Source: CAVRIA01 sp963721115 (GTDB taxonomy: Bacteria; Desulfobacterota; Binatia; HRBIN30; CADEER01). Taken from it: DNA of 64,000 nt. The stretch's first letter is position 1. Every line of letters starts with the position of its first letter. The position numbers and the translations under genes are program-made. The stretch lies in assembly GCA_963721115.1 (NCBI GenBank), contig CAVRIA010000006.1, positions 62,001-126,000 on the forward strand, read 5' to 3'. Positions 1-7,943 of this stretch are shown here, in pieces. Under the pieces are notes generated by a model. It ran no database searches and was not told the DNA's origin. It saw nothing but the letters and a program-made list of their open reading frames with translations.

Positions 1-1038
1 CGAGGCCGACGAGGCCCGCCTCCACGCTGAGGAGCAGGTAATCGTTGTGGGGATGATTCGTCAGATCGGTGACGGCGATCGCGGGCGGGTGGCTGCGAAG
101 CGAGGCGCGTTGGAACGCCGGATAGACGGCGGCGAAGCGCCCCGGCCCCCAACCGAGCAGCGGACGGGCAGCGATCAGACGCGTCGCGATTCCCCACATC
201 CGCCAGCGGCCGGTCATCGAGGCAGCTGCGTGAGCGCACCGGCCAGGTCCGAGCCGCCGAAGCGGGCCAGCGCCGCGCCGGCGGCGAGGGGAAAGGCCGC
301 CGCACACGTCGTCAACAGCCGGCGCGCCATCCGGCCGCCGGACAGCACGGCCAGCACGACTCCGCCGCTGGCCGCCGCCAGCCACGCGCCGCGCGAGAAA
401 GTCAGGATCAGTCCCGTCAGGATCGCCGCCGACGCCAATTGCCAGCGGAGGCGTTCTCCGCCACTGGCCCCCTCGGCATATGCAACGGCCAGCGGCAGCG
501 TTGCCGCGAGCAAGGCGCCGACCCAGTTCGGATTCCCCAGGGTGCCGAAGCTCTGCCACTTCACGGACGGAAGCGCGGAAAAATCGAACACGTAGTGCCC
601 GGCGAGCACCTGGAGCACCACCAGCAACCCTTCGATGCCACCCAGACCGGCAATGAGGCGCAGGAGCCGCCGCGTGTCCGCCTCCGCGGGGCACGCCAGA
701 CGTAGCGCGAGCACGAAGGCGGCATAGCCCCAGAACCGCACGGCGCCGTCACTTGCCAGCAGACCGGAGCCGTTCACCAGGGCCGAGGCAGTCACGGCCG
801 CGACCAGCGCGAGGAGCGCCGCATTCCACGACCACGGCCACGGCCTGACGCGTGGCTGGCCCCCGATCGCAGCGACGAACACGGTGAAGGCGGAGACCAA
901 TAGAATCACCGCCTCTTTCGGCACGGCGAACGGATGCGCGAGGCCGGGGAGAAAGAGGAGCACGACCAGAACGATGCCGGCGCCCAGCAATCGCTGCGCC
1001 ACCTCGAGGTTCTCGCGCTGGTCCGCTGCCGTGCTCAC
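1..1038 (-). CDS. O-antigen ligase-like membrane protein (Wzy_C), partial, apparent frameshift
   Basis: The gene runs off the left edge. It starts at a GTG (1038) that overlaps the stop of the upstream glycosyltransferase as GTGA. The product has many hydrophobic segments and the motif LTFSRGAW, then ends in its first frame at 214. The adjacent frame resumes at once with RPLLGWGPGRF and HPHNDYLLL, the signature periplasmic loop of O-antigen ligases and polymerases, and stays open to base 1. I read this as one gene with an indel near 214-222. The family joins polysaccharide to lipid A or polymerises repeat units in the inner membrane. Which glycan is handled here is unknown. Confidence 0.8.
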
Positions 1039-1709
1039 CGCTTCGCCTCGGCCGCCGCGGACAGGTTCGCGCCCGTTCCGGGGTGGCTCCGGCCCAGACC
1101 GAGAGGGCCGGGCCGAGCCGCTCGGGGCTGGGAAGGATCGCAACCAGGCGCCGCGCCTGCTCCGCGTCCAACGCCGCGGGTGGTACGCCGAAATACGAGC
1201 ACGACGCCGCTCCCACGCCGCGAATTCCCGCGCCCCAGTGGACGACGTTGAGGTAAGCCTCCAGGATCTCGTCCTTGCGCATCCGGCGCTCGGCCTGCAG
1301 CGCATAGCAGATCTCTCGCAGCTTGCGCAGGAGGTTGCGGTCGTGGCCGAGAAACAGCTCGCGCACGAGCTGCATCGTGAGTGTGCTCGCTCCGTAGACG
1401 TACGTGCGGGCTCCCAGGTCGCGCCAGAAGGCTCGCACCAGCTGCGCCCAGTTGACGCCGCGGTGATCGTAGAAGGCATCCTCTTGTGCGAACAGAGCGT
1501 GCACCAGATGCTCCGGCACCGCCGCGAGGGGAACGAAGAGGATCCGCCCTTCCGCACCCAGGCGCTGCAGGTCGTCCGGGGCGGGGCAGGTGCCGGACAA
1601 CGGCTGCGAGGGGGAGCTGGATCGATGGCAGGAGGAACAGCCAGGCGGCCAGCCCGTAGAACGCCAGGGCGGTGGCGGCCAGGATGACGAACCGCCTCCG
1701 TCCCCGCAT
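1035..1709 (-). CDS. Monofunctional peptidoglycan glycosyltransferase (MtgA-like, GT51), apparent frameshifts
   Basis: The GT51 motifs are clear: QEDAFYDHRGVNW (catalytic Glu), GASTLTMQL, RKLREICYALQ and KDEILEAYLNVVHWG. They lie in a different frame from the N-terminal membrane anchor (start 1709, hydrophobic residues about 8-33) and from the stop at 1035, which overlaps the next gene. Two compensating shifts, near 1605 and 1070, restore one protein of about 220 residues, the usual size for MtgA. The enzyme polymerises lipid II glycan strands at the inner membrane. It sits between a small CTERM-like protein and an O-antigen ligase, so a link to envelope polysaccharide is likely. No transpeptidase domain is present. 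Confidence 0.78.
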   Translation of the reverse strand: MRGRRRFVILAATALAFYGLAAWLFLLPSIQLPLAAVVRHLPRPGRPAAPGCGRADPLRSPRGGAGASGARSVRTRGCLLRSPRRQLGAAGASLLARPGSPHVRLRSEHTHDAARARAVSRPRPQPPAQAARDLLCAAGRAPDAQGRDPGGLPQRRPLGRGNSRRGSGVVLVFRRTTRGVGRGAGAAPGCDPSQPRAARPGPLGLGRSHPGTGANLSAAAEAKR

Positions 1710-2066
1710 CTACCCGCTCGTCTTCGAGCGAGCGCCCCGCCTGCGTCCCATGAAGGACGACAGCGCGATGAGAGCCAGGACGATCGATGCCGACATGTAC
1801 CCCCAACGCGTCAGCAGCGGCGTGGGCATCGCGGGCTCGGGGAACACGGGCGTCACGCCCGGGCTGGGCCCGACGGTCACGCCTGGGCTGGGCCCTACGG
1901 TCGTGCTCGGGCTCGGACCTTGGGCGTACACCGTGACGACCAAGGGTACGCGTGCGAACGCTTTGAACTCCTGCCACACGAGCTCGAGGTCTCCGCCGGC
2001 GGCGATCACAACGATCGGAAAGACGAGCACGGGAACCAACAGCACGGTCATCAGCTTGTCGCGCAT
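1710..2066 (-). CDS. Small membrane protein with Ser-Pro repeat and IPTL-CTERM-like tail
   Basis: The 118-residue protein has an N-terminal hydrophobic segment (about 5-23), a middle with the repeated unit GPSPGVT, and a C-terminus with PTPLLTRWG, one membrane helix and a GRRR end. That order (Pro-Thr-Leu-x-x-Trp-Gly, helix, Arg cluster) resembles IPTL-CTERM protein-sorting tails, although the spacing is not canonical. Its stop directly abuts the glycosyltransferase start at 1709, so the two are probably co-translated. A good promoter lies 52 bp upstream. The function is unknown; it may be a surface or periplasmic protein processed at its tail. Confidence 0.6.
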   Translation of the reverse strand: MRDKLMTVLLVPVLVFPIVVIAAGGDLELVWQEFKAFARVPLVVTVYAQGPSPSTTVGPSPGVTVGPSPGVTPVFPEPAMPTPLLTRWGYMSASIVLALIALSSFMGRRRGARSKTSG

Positions 2067-2117
2067 GCGTACCCCCGATCCGGTCGCGGCTCCGAGCGCA
2101 CCGGTTGTGGAGAAGCT

Positions 2118-2145
2118 ATAGTATCCGCGATCGCTCGAGCGTCAA
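2118..2145 (-). promoter_or_regulatory. Sigma-70-type promoter for the 2066-to-1 operon
   Basis: On the minus strand TTGACG (2140-2145) is followed by 16 bp and TACTAT (2118-2123). It points at the start codon at 2066 and would drive the CTERM-like protein, the glycosyltransferase and the O-antigen ligase. The -35 box overlaps the end of the upstream methyltransferase gene. Confidence 0.5.
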
Positions 2146-4613
2146 GGTAAGAGGCGGCCTTTCGACGAGTGGGCGGACCGAGCGCAGACGCTCCCGGGCG
2201 CCGCGGAGCCCTCCCGGCACGACGGCTGCAACGCACGCTCCCCGACTACGCCGACGAGACCGGCGGCGGCGAATGCCACCAGGTAGCACAGCCATCCGGT
2301 CCAGAACGCCGCGGAAATCCCTGCACTGAGAGCGATCGCCACTCCGAGCACGGAGCCGAACACGGAGGTGGCGCCGTTGACTCCCCAGAGCCAGGGCGCG
2401 AGCTCCCGCACGCGTTCGGATGCCAGTCCGAGGCCGAGCGGCACCGCCATCCCCATGCCGAAACCCGCGGGCGCGATCAGCAGCGCAGCGAGCGCGATAC
2501 GCACGCCCGCCGACGCGCCCGCGAACATCCGCACCGTGTGCGGAAGCAGCAACCCGGAGAGGCCGACCGCGATCAGGAGCCAGAGCAGCCGGCGAGCCCC
2601 GCCTTTCCGTGCAGCGCCGCCGACAACGGCTGCGCCCAGAGCGCTCGACGAGAGCAGCGTGAAGAGGACCACCGAGAGGCTGTATGTGGGATGTCCGAGA
2701 AAGACGATCAGGCGCTGCAGGCAGGCGACCTCGATCAGCATGAAGCCGAGCCCCACCGCGGCGAAGAAGACCGCCAGCGGCATTGCGGCCCGGGCCGCGG
2801 GTGCCCGCCACAATGCCGACAGCGGTACGATAAGGCACACGGCGGTGAGGACGGCGACGAGCGCCAGCAGCAGGGCGAGAACGACGACGGCGCGCATGTT
2901 GAAGCTGTTGCGCCCCAGTTGCCACGCCGCGGGGTCGAATACGTCGCGCAGCCGCAACATCTGGAAGAAGAACGGTGCGTCGTCGGTTGGGGGTGCGACA
3001 TCGAGCCGCAGCCGAGCCGTGATCGCGCCCGTGTCCGCGCCGTCCGCCAGTGCCGCCATCGTGGCGTCACGCGCGACGCGCGGGCTGGCGACGATCTCGA
3101 ACCGGAGCCGCCCGACGACCTCGTCGAGCCGATCGAGATCCCGAGCGGACCACGGCGTCGGGCTCACGAGGATCGTTCCAATGGCCCGATCGCCTGCCGC
3201 GAGGTTGCGCACCACGACGAGGTGCCGGCGCGGCTCGCTCACCCCGCGCGCGCGCAGCGCCGCCGACGCCAGTGCCGTCATGCGGTAGATCTCCGCCGGA
3301 AGGCTCCCGAAGTACCAGCGCGAGGCGGTGAGCACGCCGGAGGGCGTCAGCCGGTCGAGAAAGAGCCGCCACGCCTCGAGGGTATAGAGAGAGTTCTCGG
3401 TCAGCGCGAAGGCGCCGGCGGCGGTGGCCGCCCAGGTGTCGATCATGGAGATCTGGATGATGTCGTACCGGTCGCGCCTGCGCGCCAGATAGCTGCGGGC
3501 GTCGTCGTTGACGAACGTCACCTGCGGATAACGATCGAGATGGCCGGTGAAGTCGCCGAAGCGGCCGTTGACCGTCGCGAGAATGTCCTCGTTGATCTCC
3601 ACGCCGACGACGCGGCGCTGGTGAAACGCGAGCGCGGTCAGCACGTCGCGTCCGCCGCCGCTGCCGACGACCAGCACGCTGGCGTCGGTGCGCAGGTAGT
3701 GAACCAAGTTCACCAGGTCGTAGCGCAGGTAATCCACTGCCTCCAGGTCTCCCGTGAAGCGCGTCAGCACGGTACCCGCCATGCTGTCGATGGCGAGCGT
3801 GAGCTGCGGCACCAGCGGTTCCGCAGCGCGCTCATAGGCGGGGCTCAACGCCCACCCGAAGGGCGGGGTCGGCTCCTGCGGATCGCCGGTCACCTGAACC
3901 CGCGAGAAGGAGTTCCACTTGGTGTGGAGCACCGGCCGGCCCGGCACGCTCGACCAGCTCGGATCGCTTGCAGGCATCAGTCCGAGCGCGAGCCCTCCCG
4001 CGGCGGCCATCGCCAGTACCGCCGCTCGCGCCACGCGATCGAATCCCGCCTCCGCGGCGAACAGGACGCTCGCCGTCAGGGAGACCAGCGCCACGACGCG
4101 CACGGCACCCAGGGCGCCGAACGCGCCGAGCACTGCGATCACGAGCACGCAGCCGCTCGCCGCGCCGCCGAGGTCGGCTGCGTAGAGCGTGCCGGCCTGG
4201 GAGGGAAAGCGCGTCAGCGCAATGCACACCGCCAGACCGCTGCAGAAGAACGGCACCGCGCACGCCAGGTAGGTGAGCGCCATCGTGCCGATTCCGACCA
4301 GCGAGGGGGAGAAGACGACGGGGACGGCGCGGTGGACCTGAACGCTGAGCACGATGGAGGCGGCGAAGCACAGCGCGCTCCACGCGAGCTGCTGCGGCGC
4401 CCGTCGCTCGTCGAACACCGAGGGCCACCCATAGACGGCAAGGGCGGCGGCGGTCATCCCGAACATCGCCACGGAGATCGCGAGGAAAGCGAAATGATAC
4501 CAGAGCGTCACGCTGAAGATGCGCGTGAGCAGCACCTCGAACATGAGCGTCGACAGGCAGAGCACGAAGATGCCGGCGTGGGTGTACGGCCGGTTTGCGA
4601 CAGTCGGGCGCAT
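2142..4613 (-). CDS. Membrane-embedded spermidine synthase-like methyltransferase
   Basis: An 823-residue protein. Residues 1-215 form several membrane helices. A soluble Rossmann domain follows, with the SAM/decarboxy-SAM binding motif VVGSGGGRD at about 316-324 and the acidic VGVEIN strand next to it. The C-terminal 250 residues hold another set of membrane helices. This N-TM/SpeE-like/C-TM layout is a recurring bacterial family often labelled spermidine synthase, whose substrate is mostly unknown. A true aminopropyltransferase role is not shown by the sequence. It reads in the same direction as the polysaccharide genes downstream, but the promoter at 2118 suggests they form a separate unit. 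Confidence 0.75.
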   Translation of the reverse strand: MRPTVANRPYTHAGIFVLCLSTLMFEVLLTRIFSVTLWYHFAFLAISVAMFGMTAAALAVYGWPSVFDERRAPQQLAWSALCFAASIVLSVQVHRAVPVVFSPSLVGIGTMALTYLACAVPFFCSGLAVCIALTRFPSQAGTLYAADLGGAASGCVLVIAVLGAFGALGAVRVVALVSLTASVLFAAEAGFDRVARAAVLAMAAAGGLALGLMPASDPSWSSVPGRPVLHTKWNSFSRVQVTGDPQEPTPPFGWALSPAYERAAEPLVPQLTLAIDSMAGTVLTRFTGDLEAVDYLRYDLVNLVHYLRTDASVLVVGSGGGRDVLTALAFHQRRVVGVEINEDILATVNGRFGDFTGHLDRYPQVTFVNDDARSYLARRRDRYDIIQISMIDTWAATAAGAFALTENSLYTLEAWRLFLDRLTPSGVLTASRWYFGSLPAEIYRMTALASAALRARGVSEPRRHLVVVRNLAAGDRAIGTILVSPTPWSARDLDRLDEVVGRLRFEIVASPRVARDATMAALADGADTGAITARLRLDVAPPTDDAPFFFQMLRLRDVFDPAAWQLGRNSFNMRAVVVLALLLALVAVLTAVCLIVPLSALWRAPAARAAMPLAVFFAAVGLGFMLIEVACLQRLIVFLGHPTYSLSVVLFTLLSSSALGAAVVGGAARKGGARRLLWLLIAVGLSGLLLPHTVRMFAGASAGVRIALAALLIAPAGFGMGMAVPLGLGLASERVRELAPWLWGVNGATSVFGSVLGVAIALSAGISAAFWTGWLCYLVAFAAAGLVGVVGERALQPSCREGSAAPGSVCARSAHSSKGRLLP

Positions 4614-4745
4614 GGACGTCTATCCAACGGCGCAACACCGAGCACAAGAGACGCATCGGTCCGGCGGGTGTCCGAAGACGGAGAAGCCCTCGAGCCGTGC
4701 CCAGCGCGGCAAGCCACTTTCCCAGCGGTGAGGGCTCTCTCTGGG

Positions 4746-5399
4746 TCAACCGCCGCCGAGCATCGAGCGCACCTCGCGGGTGACGTCGCGCACGCTCGAC
4801 AGCACCCTGTACGCACTCGAGAAGTCGTTGGTGCGGGTCATCTCGTTCGGCACCGCGAGGCAGCGGATGCCGGCGGCGGTGGCGGAGAGGCAGCCGCGTT
4901 CGGAATCCTCGACGACCACGCACTGATCGGCGCCCAAGCCGGCCCGGGCGAGCGCCGTGAGGTAGGGGTCGGGGTGGGGCTTGGTATGCTCGTAGTCCTC
5001 GCGCGTCAGGACGAAGTCGAAGAAGCGCAGCAAACCCGACGAACGGTGGATCAGGTCGAAGTGCCGGCGCTGCGCGCTGGTGACGACCGCCATGGTCACC
5101 CGACCGTGCAGCTCGGCGAGGACGTTCTCGATTCCGTCGACCGGCGGCACGCCGCGGCGCAGGATCTCGCTGTAGTGCTCGTCGCGCTCGATGCGCAGGC
5201 GGGCGATTCGCTCGGCGGGAACACCCTGCCGCGCGGCGACATCGAAGGCGCTGCGCCCCTGGCGCAGCGAGATCTGCATGAACAGCTCGGGCGTCAGGTC
5301 GACGCCGACCCCGGCCAGCGCGTCGCGCGTGGCGCGGTAGTACAGGCCCTCGGTGTCGACGAGCACCCCGTCGTTGTCCCACAAGATCGCTTTCAGCAT
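4746..5399 (-). CDS. HAD-superfamily phosphatase (beta-phosphoglucomutase-like)
   Basis: A 217-residue haloacid dehalogenase-like hydrolase. Motif I is DNDGV at residues 8-12 (nucleophile Asp8, acid-base Asp10), motif II is VVTSAQR with Ser near 107, motif III is the Lys of KPHPDPY and motif IV is VVEDSERG. The helical cap between motifs I and II is the C1 type of sugar-phosphate phosphatases and beta-phosphoglucomutases. Substrate cannot be read from sequence. It is divergent from the deacetylase gene at 5643. A perfect 8-bp inverted repeat with a 3-base loop (5439-5457) lies in its upstream leader. Confidence 0.85.
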   Translation of the reverse strand: MLKAILWDNDGVLVDTEGLYYRATRDALAGVGVDLTPELFMQISLRQGRSAFDVAARQGVPAERIARLRIERDEHYSEILRRGVPPVDGIENVLAELHGRVTMAVVTSAQRRHFDLIHRSSGLLRFFDFVLTREDYEHTKPHPDPYLTALARAGLGADQCVVVEDSERGCLSATAAGIRCLAVPNEMTRTNDFSSAYRVLSSVRDVTREVRSMLGGG

Positions 5400-5438
5400 C
5401 TCACGAGCGGCGAATCACTGCCCACAGCGGGCGATCGC

Positions 5439-5457
5439 TCCTTCCCGCGGGGAAGGA
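5439..5457. promoter_or_regulatory. Short perfect hairpin in the HAD/deacetylase intergenic region
   Basis: TCCTTCCC and GGGAAGGA are separated by GCG. It lies 40 bp upstream of the HAD start codon in the 243-bp gap between divergent genes. It could be an operator or leader hairpin. There is no T run, so it is not a standard terminator. Confidence 0.3.
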
Positions 5458-5642
5458 TAGCGGAAATGGCCGCGAGGGAAATCGCATGGCCGAACGCGCG
5501 CTGTGCGTCGTCGTGTTCGCCCGCGACACGCGGGTGGTTGGACGGAGGTCGTCCGCATAGGGATGAGCCATCGGCGTTGCAATCCGATCGGCGGTTCGGT
5601 TACCTGCTAGCAGGCGCACGCGCGCGGGCCGGATCGCACACC

Positions 5643-6656
5643 ATGGTGGATGCTCCTCTCTTCGTCATCACGCTGGACACGGAACCCGACAACGAGTGGG
5701 CGCGGCCGCGCGTGGCGACGACGGAAAACTCCCGCTTCGTCCCGCGCTTCCACGAGCTGTGCGTGCGCTCCGGGCTGAAGATCACCTACCTGATGACGCT
5801 CGAGATGGCGGAGGATGCCTTCCTGCGCGAGTACCTGCCGCCGCGGCTTGCCGCCGGCGAGTGCGAGATCGGTGCCCACCTCCACCCGTGGAACACGCCG
5901 CCGCTGGTGCCGGCCAGCGACGACGACATGAAGCACCACCCCTACCCGTACGAGTACCCGCCCGACGTGCAGCGCGCCAAGCTGACGACACTGGTGGCGG
6001 CGATCGAGCGGCACTACGGCACCCGGCCGGTGTCGTACAAGGCCGGCCGCTGGGGGCTCGACGGCGGTCACGCGGCGCTGCTCGACGAGCTCGGCTTCCG
6101 CGCCGATACCTCCGTCTGCCCGGGGATCAATTGGGGACCGAGCAAGGGCGCACCGCAAGGCAGCGGCGGCCCGAACTTCAATAGCGCCTCCGGCCGTCCC
6201 TATCGGCTGTCGAGCGAGGACGTCTGCCGCCCCGGCTCGCTGCGCGTCTGGGAGCTGCCGCCGACGATCGTGTTCTACAGCGCCCTCGGCCGCTACCTGC
6301 CCGGCGTGCGCGCCCTCTACGGCCGCTATCGCCGCGTGCGCCGCGCCTTCGACCGCCAGCACCTCGGCTCCCAGTGGTTGCGCCCCTATCCGTACATGAC
6401 CGCGCCGCGCCTGCGCCGCGTCGCGGAGCTGGCGCGTCGCGCCGGCGCGCCGGTGCTCAATATGACCTTCCACTCGAGCGAGCTGATGCCGGGTTGCAGT
6501 CCGTACAACCGCACCGCGGCGGCCATCGAGAGCTTGTACGAGCGCCTCGACGGCTTCTTCGCCTACGTGCGCGCCGAGCGCCTGCGGCCGGCGACGCTCG
6601 ATGAGGCGCGGGCGCATGTGTCACAGGCCGGCGACGCCGATGCGCCGAGGGGCTAG
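5643..6656 (+). CDS. Polysaccharide deacetylase-family protein (WalW-like)
   Basis: A 337-residue NodB-fold protein. The N-terminal strand carries TLDTEPDNEW (metal-binding and catalytic Asp region, residues 10-19) and a second motif GAHLHPWN near residue 80 supplies the two metal-ligand His. No signal peptide is visible, so it is probably cytosolic. The family removes N-acetyl groups from sugars in glycan or glycolipid intermediates. It is the first gene of a co-directional set with only 3 bp before the GNAT gene, then ACP, E1 and E2. The start is the ATG closest to the conserved N-terminus; a long in-frame extension upstream is antisense to the HAD gene and unlikely. Confidence 0.8.
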   Translation: MVDAPLFVITLDTEPDNEWARPRVATTENSRFVPRFHELCVRSGLKITYLMTLEMAEDAFLREYLPPRLAAGECEIGAHLHPWNTPPLVPASDDDMKHHPYPYEYPPDVQRAKLTTLVAAIERHYGTRPVSYKAGRWGLDGGHAALLDELGFRADTSVCPGINWGPSKGAPQGSGGPNFNSASGRPYRLSSEDVCRPGSLRVWELPPTIVFYSALGRYLPGVRALYGRYRRVRRAFDRQHLGSQWLRPYPYMTAPRLRRVAELARRAGAPVLNMTFHSSELMPGCSPYNRTAAAIESLYERLDGFFAYVRAERLRPATLDEARAHVSQAGDADAPRG

Positions 6657-6659
6657 GCG

Positions 6660-7689
6660 ATGCCGATCCGGGCACTGGCGGAGACCGTTCCCGATGCGCT
6701 CTGCTCCTTCCTCGACGGCCAAGCGACGCCGCGCGGGGAACGGCACTGGCGGTGGAAGTACGAGCGAACGCCATCACCGCTGCCGGCCGGGTTCTACTGG
6801 GAAGAGGCCGACGGCGCGGTGCTGGGGTTCATCGGCATGATGGGCAGCGCGTTGTGCGGCGGCGGCGCGGCGCACCCCGCGGCCTGGTTCGTCGACTGGC
6901 ACGTGACGAAGGGCGATCGCGGTGTCGGTGTCGGGGTCGGCCTGTTGCGCAAGGCAGAGGCCGCGGCCGGGGTGTTGCTGACACTGCAGGGCTCGGCGGA
7001 CACGCGGCAGATTCTGCCGCGCCTGCGCTGGCGGCAATCGCTGCTGCCCACTACCTGGGTGCGGCCGCTCAGCGCACGCTACTGGTCGGAGTGGGCGACG
7101 CAGCGTTTGCCGTCCGTGCTCGGGCCGCTGGCGGGAGCGTTTGGCGGCATCGCCGCCACCTTGCGCCGGCCGCGGGCCGCCGCGCCGCCGGCGGGCGCCG
7201 CGCTGGTCGCCGTCGACCGCCTGCCGGCGGAGTACGACGCCGTGTGGACGGCGCGCGCGGCTGAGTTCGCGTCCGATCCTGCGGCGCGACAGCGCCTATC
7301 TGAACTGGCTCTGCGCCGATTACCCGGACGGCGGCTACCGCCTGCATCTTCTCGACTGGCAGGGCGGGGTCGCCGGACACCTGATTCTGCGGCTCGACCG
7401 CGACCGGCGCGGCCTCTGCCGGGGCCGGATCGTCGATCTCCTCTGGCCGCGCGCCGAGGCGGGGCTGGCGGCGTGGATGGTCGCCGCCGCGGTGGGCGAG
7501 CTGCGACGCGCCGGCGCCGACTACGTAGAGGTCGTCCTGTCGCGGCCAGAGCTGGCCGCGGCGGCGCGCGCCTGCGGGTTTGTGCGGCGCCGACCCGTGC
7601 CGCTCTGGTATCATCGCCTGCCGGCCGGCATGGACGGCGCAGACGATTGGTACATTACGTTCCTGGATTGCGACCGGGCCTATCGATGA
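6660..7689 (+). CDS. GNAT-family N-acyltransferase, apparent frameshift
   Basis: Residues 1-200 are read in one frame from ATG 6660 and include HWRWKY, typical of GNAT proteins of exopolysaccharide and capsule loci. The C-terminal half (with DSAYLNWLCADYP and a second acetyltransferase-like fold, ending CDRAYR) is in another frame. The change falls near 7265-7285. A single protein of about 342 residues results. Its stop overlaps the ACP start as ATGA, supporting one operon. The likely role is transfer of an acyl group to an amine; the neighbouring ACP is a plausible donor carrier. The acceptor is unknown. Confidence 0.62.
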
Positions 7690-7943
7690 ATGGCAGTGAC
7701 GGGATACGACACCAGATCATCGCGGTGGTGAGCAACGTGTTCGGCCTCGCGCCGGAGGTCGTGGCGCGCGGGGTCAGCCCCGAAGAGATCGAGGCCTGGG
7801 ACTCGGAGAAGCACGTCGAGCTGGTGGTCGCCTTGGAGGACCGCTTCGGCTGCCTGTTCGAAGCCGAGGACGTCCCGGCGCTCACCTCGCTGGAGCAGAT
7901 GGAGGCGATCATCAGTCGTCATGGCCAGCCAAGCGACGCGTGA
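7686..7943 (+). CDS. Acyl carrier protein
   Basis: An 85-residue acidic protein with the four-helix carrier pattern and the phosphopantetheine site at Ser40 in WDSEKHVEL. The usual DSL is DSE here, as in several stand-alone carriers of specialised pathways rather than fatty-acid AcpP. Its start overlaps the GNAT stop (ATGA) and its 3' end overlaps the E1 gene by 23 bp, so the three are translated together. No ketosynthase or acyl-ACP synthetase is nearby, so the E1/E2 pair is the most likely loader. Confidence 0.85.
   Translation: MNGSDGIRHQIIAVVSNVFGLAPEVVARGVSPEEIEAWDSEKHVELVVALEDRFGCLFEAEDVPALTSLEQMEAIISRHGQPSDA

Noticed and set aside
214..1977. A 587-codon minus-strand frame
   Set aside because: Only the part from 1038 is the O-antigen ligase. 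The upstream part is an out-of-frame shadow of the glycosyltransferase and CTERM-like genes.
2169..6656. A 1495-codon open frame on the plus strand
   Set aside because: It runs antisense to the methyltransferase and HAD genes and is Arg/Glu/Gln-rich without motifs. Only its end, from 5643, is a real gene.
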